Part shown: piece by piece, positions 8,549 to 16,248 of the stretch | Numbering within the stretch: the first letter of the stretch is position 1 | How the letters are laid out: the number at the start of each line of letters is the position of its first letter | Origin: NVTR01 sp965237505 | GTDB lineage: Bacteria; Pseudomonadota; Alphaproteobacteria; Rhodobacterales; Rhodobacteraceae | DNA: 64,000 nucleotides | Reading direction: 5' to 3' | NCBI GenBank assembly: GCA_965237505.1 | Contig: CBDEFR010000009.1 | Coordinates: 372,001 to 436,000, forward strand | Program-made: the position numbers and the translations under genes | Notes under the pieces: generated by a model | What the model was told of the DNA's origin: nothing | Databases searched by the model: none | Seen by the model: only the letters and a program-made list of their open reading frames with translations

Positions 8549-9748
8549 GCACCCTTACCACCCTTCAAAAAATCCAAACTTGCCATAATTTAGGGATTTT
8601 CTCATATCCTATGAAGCATCTGCGCAGGAACCGCAGGCCCTGTTTGAAGAGGGAGCAGAGTGATCTTCGGGTTTTGCGAATCCCCTTTTTTCGCCGCTTT
8701 CGGCGACTATTTGTTCATCTGCTGCGCCCGTTGAAACCGCCCAGTACATGGCTATTGCCATGACAAGGATAAGCCTTTCCAGTCGGTCTGGCTTTTTGAT
8801 TTGGCTTTGCGCGATGCCAAATCCACGGGTCTTGAAGTCCGAGAACATAGCTTCAATACCCCATCGCATTCCATAATCGAGAACCGTGTATTGTGAAGGC
8901 TTTGCATTCATAGCGATGATCCAGGGCTCAGGGTGACCATCGTCGTGCAATACTCCGATATTCGTAAACACACCTGATCCATAAAGTTCCGCGTTTATAA
9001 GCCCTTGCGGCATCAGCTCCCTGATTTCAATGCAAGACAGCTCGCCACCTTGGTGCTGCAAAGTCAGGTTGCCCTTCAGGCGAATACGATATCCCCAACC
9101 AGCGTCCTGACACCAATGGATTAACCTTTCTGTGCCATAAAATCGATCACCCGTTAACATGACATCAGCCCCTTCAGGCATCCAATCCTGAATGCTGTCC
9201 AGTAACTCTTTTTGGAGAGAAAACCCAATATTGCCTTTTGTCTTGCGCACGCGCCAAGCCACAGGCAAGGCGCGATCACGCATGCGCACTGACAGCATCA
9301 AGACTTCATGTCCGTCATTGATAGGGCTTTGATCCATCATCAAAACGATGGTCTCTCCGTTGGAGGCCAAACGGGTGAATACATCTCCAGCATAGGCCTG
9401 CATGATTTCCGCGCAATCAATGTGGGAATTGCTCAAAACACGGGAACCATACTGGTACCGATGATCTTTTGTGCCGATGTGACGCGGTAAAGCCGCCGAT
9501 AATTCCATCAAATTCGCACTTCGCACATCAAGAACGATGCTCGAAAGCAGTGTAAGGCCTTCGCAGCGGGATTTATGAAACTTTGGAAGCCGCTCTATAA
9601 AATCAGCCTTGATAGCTTCGTTTACCCCAGAAAAACCCAATGAAACAACCATACAACATCTCCAATTCTATAACAGGAGACTCCTTGAATCACAGCATGT
9701 GGACAGATGGCAAGCTTAATTCGCTAAATTGAAGGGTGGTAAGGGTGC
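8549..9748 (-). mobile_element. IS4-like insertion sequence with 20-bp perfect inverted repeats
   Basis: GCACCCTTACCACCCTTCAA at 8549-8568 is repeated exactly in inverse orientation at 9729-9748. A single DDE transposase lies between them on the minus strand. Only a two-base repeat (GC) flanks a slightly shorter element, so the true duplication length is unclear. It lies 115 bp upstream of the glyA start. Confidence 0.9.
8609..9652 (-). CDS. IS4-like transposase
   Basis: A 347-residue protein with the IS4-type DDE layout: a first Asp in VLMMDQSPIN, a second in VMLTGDRFYGTERL, and the Y-(2)-R-(3)-E-(6)-K signature in YGMRWGIEAMFSDFK. The frame is intact from start to stop, so this copy may be active. 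It is the only transposase gene of its element. Confidence 0.85.
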   Translation of the reverse strand: MVVSLGFSGVNEAIKADFIERLPKFHKSRCEGLTLLSSIVLDVRSANLMELSAALPRHIGTKDHRYQYGSRVLSNSHIDCAEIMQAYAGDVFTRLASNGETIVLMMDQSPINDGHEVLMLSVRMRDRALPVAWRVRKTKGNIGFSLQKELLDSIQDWMPEGADVMLTGDRFYGTERLIHWCQDAGWGYRIRLKGNLTLQHQGGELSCIEIRELMPQGLINAELYGSGVFTNIGVLHDDGHPEPWIIAMNAKPSQYTVLDYGMRWGIEAMFSDFKTRGFGIAQSQIKKPDRLERLILVMAIAMYWAVSTGAADEQIVAESGEKRGFAKPEDHSAPSSNRACGSCADAS

Positions 9749-9928
9749 TGACTATGAAACGACCACGCGCCTTTTGATCGAACTTGGTGCGCGTGGTTCG
9801 GAAATGGATGAAGATGTTTGGGCGCTGCTCAGTGAAAAACCTCTAGGTCAAGCCCAAAAATCAATTTGAGTAACAGTTCCATATTACTGTGAGCTACCCG
9901 CAGGGCGGGTTCACCCCGCCGCACGCGC

Positions 9929-10303
9929 TCACACATGCTGATCCACCAGCACCGGGTTGCCGTCCGGGTCCACCACCACAAAGCTCGCAGGCCCGCTGCC
10001 ACCCTCATCCGCCTCGCTCACAAATTCCAGCCCCGCCGCTTTCAGCCGTTTCTGGATGTCGCGCACATCCTCAAAATCATCCAGCGGCGCAGCACCGGGG
10101 CCCCAGCCGGGATTAAACGTCAGGCTGTTCTTTTCAAACATGCCGTGAAACAGCCCGATCGTGCAGGCCCCATCGGTCAGAATCAGCCAGTTCTGGCTTT
10201 CATCGCCGCCAACCGCGCTGAAACCAAGTGTTTCGTAAAACGCTTTCGATGCGGCCAGGTCCCTGACCGTCAGGCTCACAGAAAACACGCCGATGCTCAT
10301 CAT
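9929..10303 (-). CDS. VOC-family (glyoxalase-like) protein
   Basis: A 124-residue single-domain protein with the vicinal-oxygen-chelate pattern: FSVSLTVRDLAASKAFYETL at the start, a central GLFHG strand and the end strand VVVDPDGNPVLVDQHV. An AGGGAGA ribosome-binding site precedes the ATG at 10303; frame upstream to 10420 is not conserved. Such small stand-alone VOC proteins are lyase-, dioxygenase- or resistance-like, and the substrate cannot be told. Confidence 0.8.
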   Translation of the reverse strand: MMSIGVFSVSLTVRDLAASKAFYETLGFSAVGGDESQNWLILTDGACTIGLFHGMFEKNSLTFNPGWGPGAAPLDDFEDVRDIQKRLKAAGLEFVSEADEGGSGPASFVVVDPDGNPVLVDQHV

Positions 10304-10373
10304 ATTTCTCCCTATGATTTTGTCTTTTGAAAATCCAGTGGTGGGCAATCTGCCCACCATCCTGGCGCAGAAC

Positions 10374-10622
10374 TCAATGCCGCCGCACTTGTACCAGATA
10401 GCCCTCCACCGTTTCCTCACCGAGCGCCTTGAGCGCCTCCAGCCGGTGCAGCCCCTCGACTAGCACATATTTCTCGCCAGCCACGCGCAGTTGGATTGGC
10501 GTTCTTTGGCCCTCTTCCAGAATGCTCTCGGCAATCTCGTTGACTTTCGCCGCATCAAGAGTTTTCGCGCGCTTCACCGGCACCTGGATGTCAGCAATCG
10601 GAACCGCGATTTTTTGCAGCAT
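10374..10622 (-). CDS. Small ParB N-terminal-like (sulfiredoxin-fold) protein
   Basis: 82 residues starting MLQKIAVPIADIQVPV. The core AKVNEIAESILEEGQRTPIQ followed by YVLVEGLHRLEALKALG is the ParB/Srx nucleotide-binding domain; GLHRLEA corresponds to the ParB GxHR box. There is no helix-turn-helix DNA-binding domain, so it is not a partition protein. Stand-alone members may be CTPases or NTP-dependent kinases. The frame stays open upstream to 10835 without conserved content. Confidence 0.7.
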   Translation of the reverse strand: MLQKIAVPIADIQVPVKRAKTLDAAKVNEIAESILEEGQRTPIQLRVAGEKYVLVEGLHRLEALKALGEETVEGYLVQVRRH

Positions 10623-10974
10623 ACTAAAATATTCCTGTTCTGGGCGGTCATCCCTGAAACCTGATCCGATCACCATCACGATTGCAACCCCGGAGGGTGC
10701 GCATTTTGCGCACGGCCGCATCTGCTGCAAAATCAAGATTTCAAGGTTCTGACGAGAAAGCGGTGTGGCGGGACCACCGAAGTGCGACCGTAGAGGTGCG
10801 TATATTCCCGAGGACCTGATTGAACAGGTGGGCACCGGGTAATTGGACCAGGATCCAAACAGAGCCAGCTCCCTCAGAATTGATTAAGGCCACTGGAATT
10901 GGACCTCGTCACGAGAAGGGCAGTGCCCGCCGCCCTCTGACATAGGCAGTCGGCGCGGCGCAAGCAAGTGCTTC
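10623..10974. other. 352-bp stretch without a recognised gene; contains a 7-bp perfect dyad
   Basis: No coding pattern was recognised on either strand. GTGCGCA (10697-10703) and TGCGCAC (10707-10713) form a perfect inverted repeat with a 3-nt spacer, about 75 bp upstream of the ParB-like start. It could be an operator or a short hairpin in its leader. The rest looks like degraded spacer. Confidence 0.4.
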
Positions 10975-11379
10975 TTACATCTCGCGAAGGCGGATCAGAT
11001 GGCCGTCCCAGCCTTTGTCAAATGCCGCCAGCAGGCCGAAACCATCCGCGTCGGCGCCAAACCCACTGTGGACCAGGCCCAGCCTGGTACCGCCCGGGAC
11101 AGCCGTGAGCGTCCAGGCCACTTTGGTCATCAGCCCGTTCATCGGCCCGGCAGTGAAGCTGTAACTCAGCCGTTCCACCGGCGTCATTTCGTCAATCGAG
11201 CCGCTACACAGTGAGTTGCCGTCTTTGCCAATCATGTCAAACGCTTGACCATCCGAAAAATCCGCTTCGGGCCGGTGAAACCAGGTGGCCAGATGCTCGG
11301 ATTTGGTCAGATAATCCCAGACCATTTCGCGTGGGGCGGCGATGTGGATGGTTTTTTCGATTGTGCCGTTGTCCATCAA
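10975..11379 (-). CDS. SRPBCC/AHSA1-type START-like protein
   Basis: 134 residues with the AHSA1 pattern: IEKTIHIAAPREMVWDYLTK, then HLATWFHRPEADF, and a late GWDGHLIRLRE helix. These proteins have a hydrophobic pocket; many are encoded with an ArsR regulator and bind or modify small organic ligands. Its start overlaps the stop of the upstream arsR-type gene, so the two are translationally coupled. Confidence 0.85.
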   Translation of the reverse strand: MMDNGTIEKTIHIAAPREMVWDYLTKSEHLATWFHRPEADFSDGQAFDMIGKDGNSLCSGSIDEMTPVERLSYSFTAGPMNGLMTKVAWTLTAVPGGTRLGLVHSGFGADADGFGLLAAFDKGWDGHLIRLREM

Positions 11380-11696
11380 TTCAAGTCCTTCTCGATTGCA
11401 GATTTCAATGTTGCAAGGCGGTCGTCCCAGAAACTGTCAAACACTGACAGCCAATCAATCGCCGGGCGAAAACCGTCTGATTTCAAACTGTTGACACGCT
11501 CTCGGCCCTGGGTCGTGACCTCGATCAGATCGCCCCGCTCCAGAATGGTCAGGTGTTTTTTGATCGCGGTGCGACTAAAGTTAAACCGGTCGGCAATTTG
11601 GCCGATTGTGCGATCGCCATCGGTTAGAATGCACAGAATATCGCGTCGGGTTGGGTCAGACAGGGCGCGAAATGTGGCTTGCGGATCGGGCGGCAT
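11376..11696 (-). CDS. ArsR-type winged-helix transcriptional regulator
   Basis: 106 residues with the ArsR/SmtB winged helix: FRALSDPTRRDILCIL, TIGQIADRFNFSRTAIKKHL (recognition helix) and the wing LIEVTTQGRERVNSL. It lacks the ELCVC metal motif, as is usual for members paired with SRPBCC proteins. It probably represses its own operon. An IS1595 element starts 24 bp upstream of the start codon and separates the gene from the dyad at 12833-12872, which looks like its operator. Confidence 0.85.
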   Translation of the reverse strand: MPPDPQATFRALSDPTRRDILCILTDGDRTIGQIADRFNFSRTAIKKHLTILERGDLIEVTTQGRERVNSLKSDGFRPAIDWLSVFDSFWDDRLATLKSAIEKDLN

Positions 11697-11720
11697 CTAC
11701 GGGTCTTTCGAAATACAACC

Positions 11721-12828
11721 CTTGCCTATCCGGTTAACGCCCATGACCGCTACATGTAGGGTGCCGCCACTGTCCCGAGTAAAGCTCGGCATAGGTTGGA
11801 GCAGAGGTGTCGCCCGCGATGCCGAGCAATGAGCGGAAGGCGTTGAACGGGTAGAACCGCCTGTTGAAGCGGAAGGTGAACTCGTTGAGGTAGGCTTGTA
11901 GGTGCTGGTGGCTAACGCCGTGGTGGATACCGATCAGCCACGTCTTCAGGTTGGCGAAAACCAGATGGATGATCGGCAGGTATTGCTCGGCAACCTCTGG
12001 ATCACCACACTCGGCAACAGCGAAGTGCTCATAGCCGCGCTTACCGAGGCCAGCATAGCCGCTCCAATCGTCAGTAACGATCAGCGATCCCGGCGCGACG
12101 GTGCTCTCGACGAACCCACAGAGCGACTCGGCGCTACGGTCGAGCACGACGGCGAGCCGAACGCGTCCGGCATAGCGTCCGTCTTTCCGGTTGTCGAGCT
12201 TGGTGCCCGGCTTTCGATGACGCACCTCGATGGCACAGGAGACGGGAACCTTGTGGTGAACACCACGGCCTTCCCCACGCGTTGTTCGCCCGCCAACCCA
12301 GGTTTCGTCCACCTCAACATGGTTCTTGGGCTGTCCACCGATCCTGTCTTGGTTGGGCCGCACCATGCCCGAGCGGAGCTTGTGGAGAATTTGAAAGGCC
12401 GTCTCGTAGCGCGAAAGACCAAGTTGCCGCTGAAACTGCACGGCGGACATGCCGGGCGTCTGACTGGCGACCAGATAAGCGGCCCAGAACCAGACGTTCA
12501 GCGGAGTGTGGCTACGCTCCATCACTGTTCCCACCGTCAGCCCGGTGTTCTGGCGGCACTTGCGGCAGCGCAGGACGCCAGGGCGGTTTTCAAAGTGGAA
12601 CGGCTCTCCCGCCGTGCCGCAGTGCGGGCAGGCAAAGCCGTCTCCCCAGCGGGCTTTCTCCAGGTAGGCGGCGCAGGCCGCATCATCGGGGAAAAGTCGC
12701 TGGAACTCGGGTAGCGAATGCGGGAATGGGAGCTCGGCGCGGTCGAGAACATCCATGGCGCGCTCCCCTATATCCGGTTTGCGCCCATTCTAGCCCTAGT
12801 GGGTGTGGGTGTAAACCGGATAGGCAAG
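11721..12828 (-). mobile_element. IS1595-family element, copy 1
   Basis: The ends are CTTGCCTATCCGGTT at 11721 and its inverse ending at 12828. The 8-bp direct repeat ATACAACC flanks it (11713-11720 and 12829-12836), proving simple transposition into this site. It carries one intact transposase gene. A second copy in opposite orientation lies at 16729-17834. Confidence 0.95.
11734..12756 (-). CDS. IS1595-family transposase (intact)
   Basis: 340 residues. An N-terminal zinc ribbon (CPHC and CRKC) is followed by a helical region and the ISXO2-type catalytic domain with HVEVDETWVGG, VTDDWSGYAGL and the late HHGVSHQHLQAYLNEFTFRFN. The frame is complete, unlike that of copy 2, so this copy could supply transposase for both. 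Confidence 0.9.
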   Translation of the reverse strand: MDVLDRAELPFPHSLPEFQRLFPDDAACAAYLEKARWGDGFACPHCGTAGEPFHFENRPGVLRCRKCRQNTGLTVGTVMERSHTPLNVWFWAAYLVASQTPGMSAVQFQRQLGLSRYETAFQILHKLRSGMVRPNQDRIGGQPKNHVEVDETWVGGRTTRGEGRGVHHKVPVSCAIEVRHRKPGTKLDNRKDGRYAGRVRLAVVLDRSAESLCGFVESTVAPGSLIVTDDWSGYAGLGKRGYEHFAVAECGDPEVAEQYLPIIHLVFANLKTWLIGIHHGVSHQHLQAYLNEFTFRFNRRFYPFNAFRSLLGIAGDTSAPTYAELYSGQWRHPTCSGHGR

Positions 12829-12832
12829 ATAC

Positions 12833-12872
12833 AACCATTTGGTGTCGTTTCTGTATATGACACCAAATGGTT
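12833..12872. promoter_or_regulatory. 14-bp inverted repeat, candidate operator of the ArsR-SRPBCC operon
   Basis: AACCATTTGGTGTC (12833-12846) and its exact inverse GACACCAAATGGTT (12859-12872) are separated by 12 nt. Each arm contains an ACCA..TGGT dyad of the kind bound by ArsR-type regulators. Before IS1595 inserted, this site would have lain about 20-60 bp upstream of the arsR-type start. It now sits in front of mmcB instead. The operator role is inference. Confidence 0.55.
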
Positions 12873-12928
12873 TCATGTCAACCGGGCACGCGCTTGCGTT
12901 TTGTTCATGAATTGTTCACACTTGCGCC

Positions 12929-13396
12929 GTGCCCGACGATCTGCAACCCGGCCAGCTTTTGGCCCGTGGTGTTTGCCGCCACCTTCTTAGCCATGATTTT
13001 GTGGCGGTGGAAGAATTCGTGCCCGAACGCGGTTTGCGCGTCGATGTTGTAGCACTTGGGCCCAAAGGCGAGATCTGGGTGGTTGAATGCAAATCCGGCC
13101 GCGCTGATTTTCAAACCGATCACAAGTGGCAAGGCTATCTGGACTGGTGCGACCGCTATTTCTGGGCCGTGGACGAGGCGTTTCCAAGCGAGCTTTTGCC
13201 GCCTGAAACCGGCTTGATCGTGGCCGACAGTTACGGTGCCGAGATTGTGCGCATGGGCCCGGAAAACAAACTGGCACCGGCGCGAAGAAAGAAGCTGACA
13301 CTCAGGATTGCGCGCCATTGCGCGCGCCGCCTGCATGGGTTTCGTGATCCGGGCGTGGCAGGGCTGGCCGGCGTTGATGGACACCCAAGGTCCTGA
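12929..13396 (+). CDS. mmcB: MmcB family DNA repair protein (putative endonuclease)
   Basis: 155 residues from a GTG start. The pattern VAVEEFVPERGLRVDVVAL, then WVVECKSGRADFQTDHKW and YLDWCDRYFWAVDEAFP matches MmcB, a PD-(D/E)XK-like protein conserved in alphaproteobacteria and linked to the DNA-damage response. The D...ExK catalytic layout is visible (RVDVVAL, VECKS). IS1595 copy 1 ends 100 bp upstream, so its native promoter region has been altered. Confidence 0.85.
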   Translation: MPDDLQPGQLLARGVCRHLLSHDFVAVEEFVPERGLRVDVVALGPKGEIWVVECKSGRADFQTDHKWQGYLDWCDRYFWAVDEAFPSELLPPETGLIVADSYGAEIVRMGPENKLAPARRKKLTLRIARHCARRLHGFRDPGVAGLAGVDGHPRS

Positions 13397-13407
13397 AAAC
13401 CGGCCAA

Positions 13408-13596
13408 CTATTTGCCGGTTGCTTCCGCCAGCTTGGCGGCGGCGGTCAATTCCTCGGCAATCTCGCGCGCCTCTTCAGGCTCAAAATCCAGCGGAAGCTC
13501 GACGCCATCGGCCTCAATATAGATACGGACCATACCAAGTGTGGTTGGCCCGATCTGAAGATTGGCCGCAATTTCGCTTTGCTTATCAATGCCCAT
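13408..13596 (-). CDS. DUF6324 family small protein
   Basis: 62 residues (MGIDKQSEIAANLQIGPTTL start) with a beta-hairpin-like MVRIYIEADGVELPLDF and a C-terminal amphipathic helix. This corresponds to a small conserved family of unknown function found across Rhodobacteraceae. It is convergent with mmcB, with only 11 bp between the stops. Confidence 0.7.
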   Translation of the reverse strand: MGIDKQSEIAANLQIGPTTLGMVRIYIEADGVELPLDFEPEEAREIAEELTAAAKLAEATGK

Positions 13597-13917
13597 GATT
13601 GACTCCGTCGCAAGTGAGCTCCGCTACATCGCAAGACGGGTCTTGGCAAGGCCATTGGGTGGATTTGAATGGCTAAAACGCAATTTCGTTGACCGAAAAT
13701 GGCGCAGTCTCATCGTCGTCGACGGATCGGAATTCGGCAAATGTCGGGAAATAATGTATCTTAATTACACTACATTGAATCATTTTTGGTCTAATTCGCC
13801 GGTATTTGGCCCAATATACAAAAAAATGTTGACCCTGCTGAATCGCGCCAAGGACAATCTGCCCGGACGCGCCTTTTGGGTGCGACCAAACGATGCAAAA
13901 GGGACAGGAGTTAAAAA
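13597..13917. other. 321-bp stretch without a recognised gene
   Basis: Divergent promoter region between the DUF6324 gene and the first small membrane protein. It is AT-rich around 13750-13830. An open frame spans much of it (13562-13942) but shows no family resemblance. I see no hairpin or repeat that would justify a specific call. Confidence 0.4.
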
Positions 13918-14139
13918 ATGTTCGAAAATGCAAAAAAGGTAATCAGCAGTATCACCGAAATTGGCGTGGCGCTCTTGGCGCTTGCCATCGTCGCGTCACT
14001 GCTTGTTGGCCCTTCCAATATGGCGTTTCTCGGCGATGTTGTCGGTAACATCACCGCACTTGTCAATCAACTGGGGAACGCCGGTCTGGCAGGGTTGATC
14101 GCGCTTGGCGTTGTGATCTGGTTGTTTCAGAACCGTTAA
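13918..14139 (+). CDS. Small membrane protein with two predicted helices (first of a pair)
   Basis: 73 residues: a short charged N-terminus (MFENAKKVISSI), a hydrophobic helix ALLALAIVASLLVG, a loop, then AGLAGLIALGVVIWLF and a final NR. It has the layout of a two-helix hairpin membrane peptide. I do not recognise the family. An AGGAGT Shine-Dalgarno lies just upstream. A similarly built gene follows 39 bp downstream. Confidence 0.65.
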   Translation: MFENAKKVISSITEIGVALLALAIVASLLVGPSNMAFLGDVVGNITALVNQLGNAGLAGLIALGVVIWLFQNR

Positions 14140-14178
14140 ACAAGAACTCTCCTTTTCCGGCAGCAATTGGCACCGCCT

Positions 14179-14421
14179 ATGAATACGTTCGCGCGCATGC
14201 TGGGCACCATAAAAAGCCTGTTTTATCAAGTGACAGAAGCAGGCTTTGCCCTCGTCGCATTTATCGTGCTGGTGTATTTGTTGCTGGGAGAGGATTCAGG
14301 CCCCTACGTGATCTCGGTGATCGCGAATATTATTCTGCTGGTCGGGGCGATCACGCCCGAGGCGCTGGTTGGAATTGCGATTGCGGCGGCCCTGCTTTAC
14401 CTGGTCCGAAAACGGTCCTGA
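14179..14421 (+). CDS. Small membrane protein with two predicted helices (second of a pair)
   Basis: 80 residues from the Met at 14179 (MNTFARMLGTIKSLFYQVTE); an upstream Met at 14167 is possible. Helix one is AGFALVAFIVLVYLLLG and helix two spans ALVGIAIAAALLYLV, ending in RKRS. Size, hairpin layout and basic end resemble the preceding gene, so the two may be diverged duplicates forming one complex. Function unknown; pilin-, holin- or scaffold-like roles are all possible. Confidence 0.65.
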   Translation: MNTFARMLGTIKSLFYQVTEAGFALVAFIVLVYLLLGEDSGPYVISVIANIILLVGAITPEALVGIAIAAALLYLVRKRS

Positions 14422-14498
14422 GCTATATTGCAGTCGGACTTTCAGGTTGACCGCTGCGGCGGATAATTCTAATCGAACCAGCATCGCGCGTCGCATGT

Positions 14499-14575
14499 GC
14501 CGCCTTAGCTCAGTTGGTTAGAGCGCTGGAATGTGGATCCAGAGGTCCCCCGTTCGAACCGGGGAGGCGGTACCA
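14499..14575 (+). tRNA. tRNA-His (anticodon GTG)
   Basis: The complete cloverleaf is visible: acceptor GCCGCCT paired with AGGCGGT, the D-arm region TTAGCTCAGTTGGTTAGAGC, anticodon stem CTGGA/TCCAG with loop ATGTGGA, and a T-arm with GTTCGAA. CCA is encoded. The discriminator base is A73, and there is no extra G-1 opposite a C73. This departs from the usual tRNA-His rule but is known for many alphaproteobacteria, whose HisRS has adapted. Confidence 0.95.
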
Positions 14576-14588
14576 CTCTGAAAGCAAA

Positions 14589-15596
14589 TCAGGTCAGATT
14601 TGGCAAACGCCCAGCAGCGCCCAGACGGCTGTAAATCTCCACTGCCTCGTCCAGCATGGCCGCATCGAACACCGACATGTCGGCGCGTGGTGCAATGACC
14701 CTGAAGTGGCGGGAAAAGTCCGTCTCACCAAATTCGAGACCAAATGCTGCGCAGATCGCCCGCATGGTGTCTTGGCTGTGAGTCTGAAGCGCGGTTTCTG
14801 GAACGATGATAAGGTCGTCAGCATGTTCGGCGACGCAATTGTAGGCACTGATCCAATAGGCCAGCCAATAGTCGGGATCTTCGGCGCCAAGGCCTGAGGC
14901 GCGTTCGGCCATGCCAGCAAACGCCACCGGTCGGTGCAGCGCTCCAAATTCCAGATGCCCGATGTCACGCATATATCGTTTCACAAACGGATCGCCCGCG
15001 TGCAGTTCAACAAAGTTGCGGTGCTGGCGCAAAAGCGAGGCCGCGTGTTCTGCCGGGTGGCGCAGTGGCACGACAATACCGGCACCAGGAAACATTGTTC
15101 CAAGCACATCCAATCGTGCAATATTGCCATTATTCTTGGACACATAACGCCCACCTGGCCCGGTGCGCAGCGCGATGATCTTGCGAAAATGGGCGCGGAA
15201 AAAATCCACAGCTTCAGGGTTCGTGTCGGATTTTGACCACAGCGGGATCTGATCCTGCTCAAAGCGCTTGGGCCAGAATTGACGCCAAAGCACCTCTTCA
15301 AACGCCTCCGGGCTGTCATAGCCAACCATGATGCCGTCGCCATGCGCACGCTCGGCCAAAGTTGCCGTCCGCGCAAATCCGCCGCTGACTTTTGACCAGA
15401 GCATCGGCGCCATCACAAAAGGCATATCGCGGTAAAGATGGGTGGCGACACCTGGCACGTCATGCAGCGCGTTCAGCACAACCGTGGTCCCGGCGCGCGG
15501 CAGCGAGGTGATGAAGATCGGCGGCCTGTCCTCGATCTCGGCAATCTGGCGGGCGAATATGCTGTTTTCGACATCAGCCGCCGTCATCTGCACCAA
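14589..15596 (-). CDS. Sulfotransferase family protein
   Basis: 335 residues from the Met at 15596. The PAPS 5'-phosphosulfate loop is FITSLPRAGTTVVLNAL near residue 30, and the 3'-phosphate region is in FPGAGIVVPLRHPAEHAASL. The product should transfer sulfate from PAPS to a hydroxyl group on a glycan, lipid or small molecule. The frame stays open upstream of 15596 through SRRPKRGRAYSALDRTLHQ, which looks like genuine sulfotransferase N-terminus, but no start codon is seen there. The gene may therefore be joined to the upstream membrane protein by a frameshift near 15660. It ends just after tRNA-His on the opposite strand. Confidence 0.75.
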   Translation of the reverse strand: MVQMTAADVENSIFARQIAEIEDRPPIFITSLPRAGTTVVLNALHDVPGVATHLYRDMPFVMAPMLWSKVSGGFARTATLAERAHGDGIMVGYDSPEAFEEVLWRQFWPKRFEQDQIPLWSKSDTNPEAVDFFRAHFRKIIALRTGPGGRYVSKNNGNIARLDVLGTMFPGAGIVVPLRHPAEHAASLLRQHRNFVELHAGDPFVKRYMRDIGHLEFGALHRPVAFAGMAERASGLGAEDPDYWLAYWISAYNCVAEHADDLIIVPETALQTHSQDTMRAICAAFGLEFGETDFSRHFRVIAPRADMSVFDAAMLDEAVEIYSRLGAAGRLPNLT

Positions 15597-16033
15597 CGGC
15601 GCGGCAAACGCGATCTGATGCAGGGTGCGGTCCAGTGCGGAATAGGCGCGGCCGCGTTTTGGTCGTCGCGACAGCCACCAAAGCCCACCCCAACAAGAAC
15701 GCTGGCCCCGATGATCACATCCGGGCGCGCCAGAAAGGCAAAAACCTGCCCCGCGTCAACAAACCCGATCAGGTCCAGCACATAGATCGGCGCGATCGCG
15801 CAGATCAGCGTCGCCGCAACGCGCCAGAAAATAGAGCCCGAGGCGCGCAGCATGGAAAGGGCGTCGCGCTGCACTGCGGCCTCTTTTTCGTCATCACTCA
15901 GTGTGTTGTCACGCATGACGCCGGTGGCGCCGCCTGCCAGCGACAGTGCCCGACGGGCAGCCGCGATAATTGCAAATCCACGAAACGCGGCCAGAAACGC
16001 CGCGATCGCCAGCGCCGTCGCGAAAATCGTCAT
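15584..16033 (-). CDS. Membrane protein preceding the sulfotransferase
   Basis: The start at 16033 (MTIFATALAIAAFLAAFRGF) overlaps the stop of the preceding gene in ATGA. A first membrane helix is followed by a soluble DNTLSDDEKEAAVQRDALSM segment and two further hydrophobic stretches (IFWRVAATLICAIAPIYVLDL and VIIGASVLVGVG). After VGVG the frame loses membrane character, whereas another frame reads GLWWLSRRPKRGRAYSALD and leads into the sulfotransferase. The last 25 or so codons are therefore probably out of frame. The real product may be one protein with an N-terminal membrane part and a C-terminal sulfotransferase. Confidence 0.55.
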   Translation of the reverse strand: MTIFATALAIAAFLAAFRGFAIIAAARRALSLAGGATGVMRDNTLSDDEKEAAVQRDALSMLRASGSIFWRVAATLICAIAPIYVLDLIGFVDAGQVFAFLARPDVIIGASVLVGVGFGGCRDDQNAAAPIPHWTAPCIRSRLPRRWCR

Positions 16034-16248
16034 TCTTGTTTGTCGTTCGCCTCGACAGGTTGTTTGAAGCGCTTCATCAGGCGCTTGACCGGATACCAGA
16101 CGAAGCCAACGATCATCAACAGAATGGCCCCGATAACGGCAACCACGGTTCCAATTGCGCCGATCCCCGCACCGGGTCCGATATAGGCCAGGGCCGGGGA
16201 TGCAGCGCAAATTGCGATCACCGAACCCAGGAATAATTTCGTTTTCAT
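16030..16248 (-). CDS. Small secreted/membrane protein with Gly-rich helix
   Basis: 72 residues from the Met at 16248: signal sequence MKTKLFLGSVIAICAASPALA, then a GPGAGIGAIGTVVAVIGA segment, a membrane helix ending near VGFVWYPVKRLMKRFK, and a charged tail. Its end overlaps the next gene. Similar short proteins with a YIGPGAG motif occur beside sulfotransferase genes in marine alphaproteobacteria, but I cannot name a function. Confidence 0.6.
   Translation of the reverse strand: MKTKLFLGSVIAICAASPALAYIGPGAGIGAIGTVVAVIGAILLMIVGFVWYPVKRLMKRFKQPVEANDKQE

Larger units (their letters stand above)
8519..9869 (+). pseudogene. Small hypothetical ORF split by the IS4-like element
   Basis: Ten codons (MQTIFGDIPS, 8519-8548) run into the left end of the IS, and a frame resumes at 9747 with ADYETTTRLLIELGARG and ends at 9869. 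Joining the two sides at the shared GC gives a continuous 50-residue ORF. I do not recognise the product. It would have been divergent from glyA. A clear ribosome-binding site is not seen, so this could be chance openness, but the clean join argues for a real small gene. Confidence 0.4.

Noticed and set aside
10374..10622. Plasmid partition gene parB
   Set aside because: Too short, no helix-turn-helix, no parA nearby.
12929..13396. Endonuclease from a restriction system
   Set aside because: No methyltransferase or specificity subunit nearby; the pattern fits the conserved housekeeping MmcB family.
13562..13942. 126-codon plus-strand ORF before the small membrane proteins
   Set aside because: It overlaps the DUF6324 gene and runs into the next gene in a different frame, with no conserved segment.
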